Shown one piece after another: positions 27,290-35,198 of a DNA stretch of 54,469 nt; the first letter of the stretch is position 1; each line of letters begins with the position of its first letter. The notes under the pieces were generated by a model. It was not told the DNA's origin. It made no database searches and was given only the letters and a program-made list of their open reading frames with translations. This DNA comes from Bradyrhizobium sp. 141 (lineage in GTDB: Bacteria > Pseudomonadota > Alphaproteobacteria > Rhizobiales > Xanthobacteraceae): assembly GCF_023074055.1 (NCBI RefSeq), contig NZ_JADPKR010000074.1, positions 1 to 54,469 on the forward strand. Reading direction: 5' to 3'. The position numbers and the translations under genes are program-made.

Positions 27290-27837
27290 CACCCCGGCAA
27301 GCAGGTCTCGGACGGGCCGGACTGGATTCATGAAGTGAAGCACGACGGCCATCGAATGCTATTCGGGGAGAATGACCGCGTGCGCCTGCTGTCTCGCAAC
27401 GGCACTGATTGGACAATGCGCTATCCCTGGATCGCCGAGGCCGCGCTGAAGAATCGCCAGAAGCACTTCGTTATCGATGGCGAAGCCGTGAACTTGGGCG
27501 TCGACGGCATCTCTGATTTCAATGCCTGCACTCTCGCAAGCATGACCACGAAGTTCAGCTCTACGCCTTCGATATTCTCCCGTGGGCCACGACGACCTGC
27601 GGCCTTTGCCCCTCGATATGCGCAAGAACCTACCTGGAGCAGCTACTGGCTCGCCGGCCAGACGGATCACCGTGGCCTCTTTCGAGCGCGGCGAGATCGG
27701 CTGTTTCGAGCGGCCTGCCGTATGGGTCTGGAGGGTCTGGTTTCCAAACACCGCGAGCGGCTTTACCTTGGGGCCGGCAGAAGCATTGGGTCAAGGTGAA
27801 GAACCGGAGCCATCCGGCGATGGAGCGTGAGCTATAA
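27290..27837 (+). pseudogene. ATP-dependent DNA ligase domain (LigD-type) remnant 2
   Basis: More complete than the copy at 24247: it includes the adenylation motif region DWIHEVKHDGHRMLF (motif I, K-x-D-G-x-R with H in the variable position), VRLLSRNGTDWTMRYPWIAE, VIDGEAVNLGVDGISDF (motif III), and after a shift HSRKHDHEVQLYAFDIL, GHDDLRPLPLDMRKN, then further shifted EGLVSKHRERL and WVKVKNRSHPAMEREL. At least three frameshifts. It would have been part of the LigD end-joining ligase. Not functional. Confidence 0.75.
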
Positions 27838-27935
27838 CGGTCTGGATTTACGATCAGGGCGAGGAGCTGAAGGTTGATGAGAACGATTCCGAAGGCGTCG
27901 CCTGTGGGTATGAGCTGATCGGCCCGCCAGCGTGA
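27834..27935 (+). pseudogene. Fragment of a small conserved protein
   Basis: The frame TVWIYDQGEELKVDENDSEG, VACGYELIGPPA ends at TGA 27933-27935. It reads like the C-terminal 30 residues of a small acidic protein, but no start codon exists before an upstream TGA. The last 17 bases repeat those at 23064. Confidence 0.3.
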
Positions 27936-27974
27936 ACAGCGCGCATGAGGCCGCCAACTGAAGGCGACCTTAAT

Positions 27975-28101
27975 TCAGCTTGCGGCCTTGTTGTAGATCG
28001 CATTGTCGTTGGCGTATTCCTCAGCGACCTGGCGGGCTCGCTCTGTGCGCGACGGCTTCTCTTTTGGTTCGTCCTCTTTGATTCGCCGCCGCCTTTTTCA
28101 T
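27975..28101 (-). pseudogene. Small charged protein, frameshifted
   Basis: ATG 28099-28101 (MKKAAA) is out of frame with the body IKEDEPKEKPSRTERARQVA, EEYANDNAIYNKAAS that stops at 27975-27977. The body has the even hydrophobic spacing of a short helix. Family not named; low confidence. Confidence 0.35.
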
Positions 28102-28388
28102 GCAGTAAGCCTTACCGCTCTAGCTCATTGCGACGGTGTTGCGGTGTAGAAGGCGGGTAGCTGTAGGTCGCTATAGGTCGTCAGACCGACCGCAAGTCGG
28201 GTACCGTGGCTAGCGCGCCGCTCAAAGAGGAACCGGCCTAATTACCAATTCACCCCCCCGATTTCGAACTGGCCACTGGGATCGGAAACAGGCCCTGTCC
28301 AAGTTAGGCCATTAGAACGTGAACACGGGGCAGCACTAGAATTGGACCTTGAGCGGGAACAACCCTGTAGTCGCGAAATTGATCCGCC

Positions 28389-28556
28389 ATGGGAGCTGTG
28401 AAGGACATTCGCGAGCAGGCAGCGGCGGCCGAAAAGGTGGCCGCCCGCACGGCTGACGTCTTTGTCGCGGATCAGATGAAAACATTGGCTGAGGCATTCC
28501 GGGCCCAGGCCGCCACCTTGAAGAAAGAGAAGAAGAAGAAAAAGAAGAGAAAATGA
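28389..28556 (+). CDS. 55-residue protein with lysine tail
   Basis: MGAVKDIREQAAAAEKVAAR, TADVFVADQMKTLAEAFRAQ, then a 15-residue Lys/Arg tail. One helix plus a very basic end suggests nucleic-acid or membrane contact. It overlaps the next gene by ATGA at 28553-28556. No ribosome binding site stronger than GAACAACCC upstream. Confidence 0.5.
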   Translation: MGAVKDIREQAAAAEKVAARTADVFVADQMKTLAEAFRAQAATLKKEKKKKKKRK

Positions 28557-28743
28557 GTTTCATCGTCAAAGGATATGCAGACACGGAGAGCTTGCACACC
28601 GCAGGAAGACCGCCGAAGCGGCCCTCGAGAAGGCACGCGAACTACGAGGTCCACATTGTCACCCGGAAGGCAGAGACTACGCCGCATCCGAGTTCGGCGA
28701 TCTTCCGCGATCGCCCGTCGCACCGCGCGCTATTCCGGTCTGA
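28553..28743 (+). pseudogene. Small protein coupled to the previous gene, frameshifted
   Basis: Starts MSFIVKGYADTESLHTA in ATGA overlap; after about 28605 the expected continuation AEAALEKARELRGPHCHPEG, RDYAASEFGDLPRSPVA is read in another frame to TGA 28741-28743. The shifted frame has a good helix with a D-Y-A-x-S-E-F end, so I take it as the native C-terminus. Family not recognised. Confidence 0.45.
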
Positions 28744-28918
28744 CGGTCGAGTAAGTACAAGCCGTCACGACCAGCAGAGTTCGGCTGCATTGCCAATCGG
28801 GTCCTAACATTGGTTCAAAGACTCCGCGAGGAGTACCGATTGCCATAGTGGTACCGGCCGCCACCAGAAGAACTGCCGTCAGAGCCAGCATTCGAGAGGG
28901 TTTCCAATTGAACTTCAT
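28730..28918 (-). CDS. Small predicted secreted protein
   Basis: 62 residues from ATG 28918. A signal peptide is clear (basic MKFNWKPSR, core MLALTAVLLVAAGTTMA), followed by a short mature part TPRGVFEPMLGPDWQCSRTL, LVVTACT with two cysteines that could form a disulfide. The W-x-C-S-x-T-L-x-V-x-T-x-C-T ending recurs in small Bradyrhizobium secreted proteins. Periplasmic; role unknown. It overlaps the 3-prime end of the opposite frameshifted gene by 14 bases. Confidence 0.6.
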   Translation of the reverse strand: MKFNWKPSRMLALTAVLLVAAGTTMAIGTPRGVFEPMLGPDWQCSRTLLVVTACTYSTVRPE

Positions 28919-28959
28919 GGTGCGTCCCTCAGTTGAAGCGCGCACGCTACGCTTGGTGA

Positions 28960-29330
28960 TACCTGCCGCTTGTGAACTACTTCACACGGCTTCCTCAATG
29001 CTCATCACAACGGCGTGGAGCAGGTCTACCAGCGCGCACCGGCGGCAAAAGTACTCGTTCCAAAAGGCTACGCTCCGGAACGTTCCTTGGTGCCGGTGCT
29101 GGGGAAGCCATGACCAGCTCCATCGTTCTCACTCCGGCATGCTCAAGCCGTACGGCTGGCCCGCATCTGCGGCTTTTTGGTGCAGCGCGGAGGCCGCGTC
29201 TATCACCCCGGGCGGCTGCCAGCCGACATGCTGGACAACATTGGCGCGGAAGATGGTTGAAGGTGGCTGGCTGGTGAAGCACGGGGAGCGCTATGAGCCC
29301 ACAGAGCGGAGTCTGCGAGCGGCAGAATGA
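28960..29330 (+). pseudogene. Degenerate gene of unknown function
   Basis: Segments in different frames read VRLARICGFLVQRGGRVYHP, GRLPADMLDNIGAEDG and KMVEGGWLVKHGERYEPTER, which together look like one helical protein broken by several indels. I cannot identify the family. Confidence 0.3.
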
Positions 29331-29524
29331 TCGGGCGATGTTGGAAGCGCCGCCCCACCCCAGAGCGGCTGCGCGGAGGAAACCTCCCGCAATAAGCCTG
29401 TTCGTTCGGGCCACCGCTATCGGCGCGAGGACCTTGGTAGCCCCGGCCCGTCGCGCCCCCCCCCCCGCGCCTCGATCGAACATTCCTTGCGCTCCAACGT
29501 CATATAGCCAGTTGGAGCGACGTT

Positions 29525-29824
29525 ATGGACTACCGCGCTGAACTTCTAAGGCTGCAACATCAGGTCGACCTGGCTAGTCGCGCAATCGCCCGAATCGGCG
29601 ATAGGACCACGGTGAGGAACCTGGAAAGTTTCGCAAAGGAGATTAAGGGCAAGCTCGATGAATTACAGGCCGTCGCTCTGCACGAGGAGATCAGGAGGCG
29701 GGCTTTTGGGCTTTGGCAGGAAGCCGGTCGGCCCGAAGGACGCGACCTGGAATTCTGGCTGCGAGCCGAACAGAAGCATTACGGTGGAATAGAGCGACCG
29801 CCGTGCACGCTGGACCAACGGTGA
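29525..29824 (+). CDS. DUF2934-like protein
   Basis: 99 residues: a helical N-terminus (MDYRAELLRLQHQVDLASRA) and the DUF2934 signature near the end (EEIRRRAFGLWQEAGRPEGR, DLEFWLRAEQKH), in which R-A-x-x-L-W-x-x-A-G-R-P-E-G-R-D-x-x-x-W is diagnostic. Members are small helical proteins common in rhizobia with no known activity. ATG 29525 follows GGAGCGACGTT. An eleven-C run at 29456-29466 lies 58 bp upstream. Confidence 0.75.
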   Translation: MDYRAELLRLQHQVDLASRAIARIGDRTTVRNLESFAKEIKGKLDELQAVALHEEIRRRAFGLWQEAGRPEGRDLEFWLRAEQKHYGGIERPPCTLDQR

Positions 29825-30778
29825 TGCCGATGGTGTGGTGGCTGTCGCCGCCGGCATTGGCGCCGAGGCGGCGCCGTTCGATATCGTTGGCTGCGAATTC
29901 GTAATTGAGATCGCCCGCGGTGTGCAGACGCCGGCTACATTCGATTGCTGGATTTCAATCCGTCGACGCGGATTGCGTGAACTCCGGACAGCCGGATCGG
30001 GCATGAAGAGGCGTTTAGTCATCGCTCCAATCTTGAGGCGGCGATGTCGATGTTGTTCGGATGCACCGTGTACCCCAGCGCTCGCGTTCACATCTGCAAG
30101 AGCTCCCTGGCCGTTCGTGATGATGCAGCCGAAAGCCACGCCTTCGAGCGCGCCAAGAGGGTCGTTAGGAGCGAAGGCACAAATTGTGAGGCGCAAGACC
30201 TCAGGCAAGAAATCGGATGGCAGCTCAGCGTAGCAGCGGACGGGGAGTGTCCAGCTGCGCTTCACATTGACCCCGCCTCAATGGCGCGGGGCGCCCGGGG
30301 CGGCGGGCGAAAGAGTTCATTAGCTTTCTTGTGGCTTGCTGGGAGGGTGCCGATTACCGCTGATTACGGCACATGGAATGGGAATGTCGACCCCGGCTGT
30401 TCTCCCAACCTGCGGCTGGGCCGTTTTTGAACTTTCGCTGTATCGTTCAACCCGGTCCACGACCATGCTTAGAGGCATTGCTATCGCGCTATTTGGAATG
30501 GGGATCTTTTCGCAGCTGTGATCGAGCGTTCTTCTATGGCCGCAATACCGACGCGGCGCTTAGGTTTGCGCGGGAGATTGGCCGCGGTTTTGGGCTGAGG
30601 ACGGTGCCCTTCGTTCATCAGGCCAGCGCCGACGCCGCAGCAGAGGCGGCTACTTCTTCAACAGTATCGACCCAGAGCGGTCCTGCGCCCATCCGTCGCA
30701 TGTGCCTGCATTGAAAGCCACGACCGTCGAGACGTGATACTCTAGGCATCATCGTCCTCAAACTACGATGAGGAACGA
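29825..30778. other. No supportable gene in 950 bp
   Basis: Several frames of 60-130 codons overlap on both strands. Pieces such as AALRFAREIGRGFGLRTVPF (about 30555-30615) and RDDAAESHAFERAKRVVRSE look protein-like but change frame within short distance, so I read this as degraded coding sequence. GATGAGGAACGA precedes the next gene. Confidence 0.4.
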
Positions 30779-31723
30779 ATGAAGCGGCGGGAGTTCATAG
30801 CGGACACCGCGGTGCTACTCGTTTCGCCACCGCGTTTGCGGGCCGGAGGCTCGCCTCGCCGAATCGGTTTCTTGGGCGGATTCCTAGATTCTCAGGGTCG
30901 CGATGCGTGGCGCAGCGGTTTGCGCGAAAAGGGTTGGATCGAGGGGAAGAACCTGCTCGTCGAATATCGCTTTGCCGAAGCCCCGGATCGCATGCCAGCC
31001 TTAGCTGCGGAGTTGGTGGCGCTAATTCCCGATCTGGTAATTGCTCTCGGGCCGTCACCAGCCCTCGCCCTTAAATCCGCAACTGCTGCCGTTCCGATTG
31101 TTTTCGTGGTGGTCGCCGATCCCGTGGGGCTTGGCCTCGTCCAAAGCCTCTCGCGTCCAGCCGGTAACATCCCCGGTCTTGCGAGCTGGGTGCCGGGAGA
31201 TTGGACCGCCAAACAAATACAAGTCCTCCGGGAACTGATTCCTGGCGCCACGAAAATTGCGCTCTTGATCAATCCGGGCAATCCCATTGCAGCACCAAGC
31301 GCAGCTCGGAAGCTAGGAGTGGCTCTGCCGATAGTTGAGGCGACTACCGACGAGGACCTTGATATCGCCTTTGCCTCCGCCGCCGCCCAGCACGCCGATG
31401 CAATCATTGTCTTGGGCGACGTTCTGATCATTCGCCAAGCTCCGCGAGTTATCGCGCTCGCGGCAAAACATCGTCTGCCCGCAATGCATTTCTTCCGACA
31501 ATTCGCGGATGGCGGATTGGTCGTCTACGGCCCCGATATATTCGATCTATTGCGTCGTGGAGGCAACTACGTCGATAAGATCGTCAAAGGCACCAAGCCG
31601 TCCGATCTGCCCGTAGAGCAGCCGACCAAATTCGACTTTGTGATCAACATGAAGACTGCCAAAGCACTCGGCCTCAGCGTGCCGACCTCGTTACTCCTTC
31701 GAGCCGATGAGGTGATCGAATGA
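30779..31723 (+). CDS. ABC transporter substrate-binding protein (PF04392 type)
   Basis: 314 residues, related to the gene at 14701. The start MKRREFIADTAVLLVSPPRL is an RR-type export signal. The mature protein shows RRIGFLGGFLDSQGRDAWRS, GWIEGKNLLVEYRFAEAPDR, ALGPSPALALKSATAAVPIV, ADPVGLGLVQSLSRPAGNIP, and the family ending TKFDFVINMKTAKALGLSVP, TSLLLRADEVIE. Periplasmic ligand binding is inferred; the ligand is unknown and no permease is adjacent. A Shine-Dalgarno-like GAGGAACGA precedes ATG 30779. Intact. Confidence 0.88.
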   Translation: MKRREFIADTAVLLVSPPRLRAGGSPRRIGFLGGFLDSQGRDAWRSGLREKGWIEGKNLLVEYRFAEAPDRMPALAAELVALIPDLVIALGPSPALALKSATAAVPIVFVVVADPVGLGLVQSLSRPAGNIPGLASWVPGDWTAKQIQVLRELIPGATKIALLINPGNPIAAPSAARKLGVALPIVEATTDEDLDIAFASAAAQHADAIIVLGDVLIIRQAPRVIALAAKHRLPAMHFFRQFADGGLVVYGPDIFDLLRRGGNYVDKIVKGTKPSDLPVEQPTKFDFVINMKTAKALGLSVPTSLLLRADEVIE

Positions 31724-31879
31724 TGCTGCCCTGCATGAGCCGGAAGTGGCCCAGTGCTGACATCGCAGCCGGCCTCAGGCCGACGTCGGAGCCGACCTTA
31801 GCGGACTCGAGCTCTCGCTGTCGCTGAGGGAAAGCGCAAAGGCTCCTCCCTTGAAGGGAGTGGACGCACAACCAAGGTT

Positions 31880-32068
31880 GTGGCCATTTCGGCCTATAAG
31901 CGAAGAAGACGCAAAGCGGTTCCGGAGCAGGCGGATGAATGCGGCCAGCAGGCGGAGAAAGCCATCAGCCAAGACGCCGCCGAAGCATGGTTGCTAGCGG
32001 GCGAATGGATGAAGCTCGCCGAAGCCGCCGAGCGACGCCGGACCCGATTTGACAGAGGTCCCGAATAA
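31880..32068 (+). CDS. Small helical protein
   Basis: 62 residues from GTG 31880: MAISAYKRRRRKAVPEQADE, CGQQAEKAISQDAAEAWLLA, GEWMKLAEAAERRRTRFD. Basic start and a helix with the AWLxxxGEWMKLAEAAERRR motif shared with 22768-22932. No function known; the GTG start is tentative. Confidence 0.5.
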   Translation: MAISAYKRRRRKAVPEQADECGQQAEKAISQDAAEAWLLAGEWMKLAEAAERRRTRFDRGPE

Positions 32069-32094
32069 TCGTGAAGGAAGTGAGCGGCGAAGTC

Positions 32095-32838
32095 CTACTT
32101 TGAGAAACCAGCCGCTGAGACGATCAGCGAGGCGCCAGCTACTAGGACCAGTACCAATACAGTCTTTCGGAACATCTCATCGTTGATTGTTCCGTACAGC
32201 CTAAAGCCGATCCATATGCCAGCGACCATGAACGGAAGACCGATGCCGTATAGCTTAATCGTTTCGGGCGTGTACGATCCTGCGATAAGCTGCGAGATCG
32301 AGATGATCACAAAGGCTGCAAACAGCACCGGCTGAAAGACGGCGCGCTGTTTGTCTTTCGGCTATCCGCGCAACTGGCAGGAGATTGTTGAGATAATACC
32401 GCCAAGACCTGTGACACCTCCAAGCAGTCCATTCGCGATACCTATTGCGACGTCGGCGGAGCGGCAAATTTTGAACGGTCCGAGTGGCGGGCGTAGGAGA
32501 CTGTACGTTGCGTAGAGGACGAGCAACACGCCGATGCCGAAACGCACATGGCTAGGGTTGGTGCGGGTCAACAGCATCACCCCGATCGGAATGCCAACGG
32601 CCGTTCCCAGGCTAAGCGGCCAAATGGTGCGCCAGCTTAGTTCGTGACGCAGTTTCGCGATGCCATAGCCTTGAGTGAGAAGACCATAGCCTGCGATCAG
32701 TGCCGCGACTTGAATGGGCGTGATGATGTGCAGCCAGATGCCAGACACGACGATACCCATCGCGAATCCGGAAAAGCCACTTACAAAACCGCCTAGAAAC
32801 GTTGCCAAAATGAAGGGGACAAGAAGGTGACCATCCAT
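32095..32838 (-). pseudogene. TSUP (TauE/SafE-type) membrane transporter with in-frame amber
   Basis: 247 codons from ATG 32838. Hydrophobic segments alternate as in the eight-span TSUP family (PFILATFLGGFVSGFSGFAM, GIVVSGIWLHIITPIQVAAL, SLGTAVGIPIGVMLLTRTNP, VRFGIGVLLVLYATYSLLRP, GIANGLLGGVTGLGGIIST). TAG at 32362-32364 follows CQLRG; the same frame then reads PKDKQRAVFQPVLFAAFVII and two more spans to TAG 32095-32097. Relatives have Trp at the amber (R-G-W-P-K-D-K-Q-R). The family exports or imports sulfur-containing anions; the substrate here is unknown. Inactive unless read through. Confidence 0.8.
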
Positions 32839-33128
32839 AGTGCTCGCTCCAAAATAAAGCGAGCAGCGCTTGGGTGGGATCACCACTTAACGGGGAGGCT
32901 GCGACATCCCCAGTAGCTATCCTACGGAACCAAGCTCATCCTTAGCAATAGGTTTGTATCCTCATCGCCCTAGATAGATGACACAGGTACTCATCAGTCA
33001 GTCTGCAGGGGCTTGCTGCCTGGAGGCAGCGAACCGGCAGCCCTGAGGGGAATTGGACTGGACTAGACGCCAAGTTTTGAAGCGTTCTAAAATGTCTGTC
33101 AGGACGGCGGCACAGACCAGAGCGCAAG

Positions 33129-33317
33129 GTGGAAGAATACAGAGCATATATCTTTGACAAAGACGGTCACATTACCAGCCGGATCGACCTCGTTTGTGAA
33201 GATGAGGACAGCGCACGCCAGCGCGCCCGACAACTTGTTGACGGTCACGCCATCGAGTTATGGCGGGGCAACGAGCAGATAGAGCGGTTTGAGCCACCAC
33301 CGCGTGCCCAGCCATGA
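33129..33317 (+). CDS. Small conserved protein of the YRAYxxDxxGHI type
   Basis: 62 residues from ATG or the GTG-like start at 33129: MEEYRAYIFDKDGHITSRID, LVCEDEDSARQRARQLVDGH, AIELWRGNEQIERFEPPPRA. The best preserved of three paralogues in the window (also 17326-17508 and 39910-40171). Strand-helix-strand layout with the D-G-H-x-I-E-L-W-x-G strand. Its TGA overlaps the next ATG (ATGA, 33314-33317). Function unknown. Confidence 0.75.
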   Translation: MEEYRAYIFDKDGHITSRIDLVCEDEDSARQRARQLVDGHAIELWRGNEQIERFEPPPRAQP

Positions 33318-33442
33318 AGATCAACAATCGAGACTGGCTACTCGCGGGAGCCTATCTTTGGATCGCCTGCGCGGCTGGCTACATCCTTTTACTTCGCGGC
33401 GGGACTAATGGACCCAGCCCCCTGAGTTCCGCATGGAGTTGA
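33314..33442 (+). CDS. 42-residue predicted membrane peptide
   Basis: ATG 33314 to TGA 33440-33442: MKINNRDWLLAGAYLWIACA, AGYILLLRGGTNGPSPLSSA. One hydrophobic span (LLAGAYLWIACAAGYILLL) with a short polar tail. Translationally coupled to the preceding gene by ATGA. Confidence 0.55.
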   Translation: MKINNRDWLLAGAYLWIACAAGYILLLRGGTNGPSPLSSAWS

Positions 33443-33588
33443 TTGCCGGCTTGTGGCCCAACGGCGAAGTTGGGTTTGGTTCAGATATGGTCTGCTGATC
33501 AGACCGGAAGTGTCACGGCCCATCCAAGCCGGCGCTGTTGACCTAACCCGGAGATGTCTTATAGCGGAGACAAGTAGCCCTTTTGGGT

Positions 33589-33616
33589 GTCCGGTAAGGC
33601 CGCCGCCTCACCGGAC
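33589..33616 (-). terminator. Hairpin, candidate terminator
   Basis: GTCCGGT (33589-33595) pairs with ACCGGAC (33610-33616), extended inward by AGGC/GCCT after one mismatch. It lies 20 bp beyond the stop of the SnoaL-like gene. No clear T-run, so moderate support only. Confidence 0.5.
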
Positions 33617-33635
33617 CGATTAAGCTTCGGCCGCT

Positions 33636-34073
33636 TTAGTTGAATGTTTGCAGCTTCAATTTGAGCGATCCATCGGCTTGGCGTTCGAATACGTGCATTG
33701 CCAAACCACCCAAGGGCGACGCCTTGCCCTCCTTGTCCTTACCCGTGGCACTCCACTTGGCTGTGCCGAATACAACCTTGTGGTCTCCGCCGGCGTCGAT
33801 CATCTCCAACTTGTGACCCGTCACTCCGTTCGCGAACAGCCCGGCAAAGAAACTCTCGATCTCAGCCGGACCTGACGCCACCTGATGTGTGGGCGGCATC
33901 AATTTTGCCGTCGCGACATAGGAAGCGCCGATGGCTTTCGCGTCGTGCTTGTTGAATGCGGCATCCCAAGCGGCGTAAGCCTTCTCCACGTCCCCCTTGG
34001 CGTCCGCGGCCAACGAAATTCCCGGCGCGCCGAGCAGACAAATGACTAGTGCTGATATTTGAGCTAACTTCAT
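33636..34073 (-). CDS. Exported SnoaL/DUF4440-like protein
   Basis: 145 residues. A signal peptide (MKLAQISALVICLLGAPGIS, cleavage near LAADA) is followed by a SnoaL-like cone: DVEKAYAAWDAAFNKHDAKA, YVATAKLMPPTHQVASGPAE, IESFFAGLFANGVTGHKLEM, VVFGTAKWSATGKDKEGKAS, HVFERQADGSLKLKLQTFN. This resembles the ketosteroid-isomerase-like/DUF4440 fold with an exported member. The ribosome binding site GAGGAG lies 7-8 bases before ATG 34073. Intact, periplasmic; ligand or reaction unknown. Confidence 0.82.
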   Translation of the reverse strand: MKLAQISALVICLLGAPGISLAADAKGDVEKAYAAWDAAFNKHDAKAIGASYVATAKLMPPTHQVASGPAEIESFFAGLFANGVTGHKLEMIDAGGDHKVVFGTAKWSATGKDKEGKASPLGGLAMHVFERQADGSLKLKLQTFN

Positions 34074-34959
34074 AGGATACTCCTCTGTTGGATAGATGCC
34101 TTTCCCGATTGATCAGATTATCAGTCCGGTCGTCCGCGGCTGCGCTCCCACCAGCATGACGACACCGTCGCCGGTCGCGTTGTGGGCGGCCATTGGTTCA
34201 TTATGGAAGAGGTGCAGGCGACGGTAATTTCAACGACGCGGTTCACCTCGGGAGTCCATATCGCGCGCCATGACGCCGCTAATACAGCCGGCCAAACATG
34301 CGCCGAACTTCAACCACCACGACCAGTTTTGCGAAGGCACATTCATCATGGCTGGTTGCCGGAGGATTCCATCCAATAGTTCGCGGAACAGCAATTCCGG
34401 GCAATTACCGTCAATCACGTTGACAGATGAAGAGAGCGCCGGTGCACACAGTGCCTAGGCTGAAATCCCTGCGCTGGTCACGCTGCAATTCGCCTCTTGG
34501 CCCTAAGTCGAAGATCCGGATCGCGCTCGGCATTTCAGCAGTTGAAGCCAGACCGGACGTGCCGAGAAGGAGACCGAATCGGGCGGTTGACCGGCCAAAT
34601 TTTCCGAGAACTAGGCAACACTGGACGCGGCTAAGACTATGACGACTTAGCTCGGTGCAGGGTCGCCTGTGGCCTTGCGAGACGTTCACCGTTTCTTTAA
34701 ATACCGCGCCGAGAGCCGACAAGCGCGGGAGAGCGTTCAGTCAATTCTTGCGATTTGATGACTTGCGGAGTCCCTGCCCTTCGGAGCCGCTCCAGCGGCG
34801 GGCTCTGTAGCTTGTCACCGTAGCTATTCACGCGAACCTCGGACTGCCTGCTAAAAATTTTTGAGTACGCAATGACTTGGTCAGTCGCGGTTGGAGGAGC
34901 GGTGACCCGCAGTCAGCGGGGGCCCAGTTTGTGCCCCCTATGCGCAGCATCGAGCCGCA

Positions 34960-34995
34960 GCACTGATAAGCTTTTGTTAGAAACCTTATCAGTGC
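34960..34995. repeat. Perfect 11-bp inverted repeat
   Basis: GCACTGATAAG (34960-34970) and CTTATCAGTGC (34985-34995) are perfect complements separated by 14 bases. It could be an operator, a recombinase core or an RNA stem; nothing nearby decides. Confidence 0.6.
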
Positions 34996-35108
34996 AAGAA
35001 TAGGTCCGTTGCGACCATCGAATGGTCACCCGCAATCTCTACGCAGCCCTTTTAATTGCACGGTCGCTTGCGTTAATCCGTCGCCTGGGTCGGCCATATC
35101 TTCGGTTG

Positions 35109-35128
35109 AGCGCCGACCTTCCGGCGCT
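35109..35128 (-). terminator. Hairpin downstream of the DUF2130 gene
   Basis: AGCGCCG and CGGCGCT form a perfect 7-bp stem with a six-base loop about 70 bp past the stop at 35199. No T-run follows on the minus strand, so support is limited. Confidence 0.4.
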
Positions 35129-35198
35129 GAACCTTAACTCGTAGATGTGATCACACCATGTTACGTCACGGTATGTTCTGCCTGACCTGGCCTAGGAT

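Larger units (their letters stand above)
34074..35198. other. Long non-coding interval
   Basis: No frame here is convincing. Two structured spots are annotated separately (34960-34995 and 35109-35128). AAAAATTTTT occurs near 34853-34862, an unusual AT-rich spot in this GC-rich DNA. A small RNA is possible but not shown. Confidence 0.4.
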
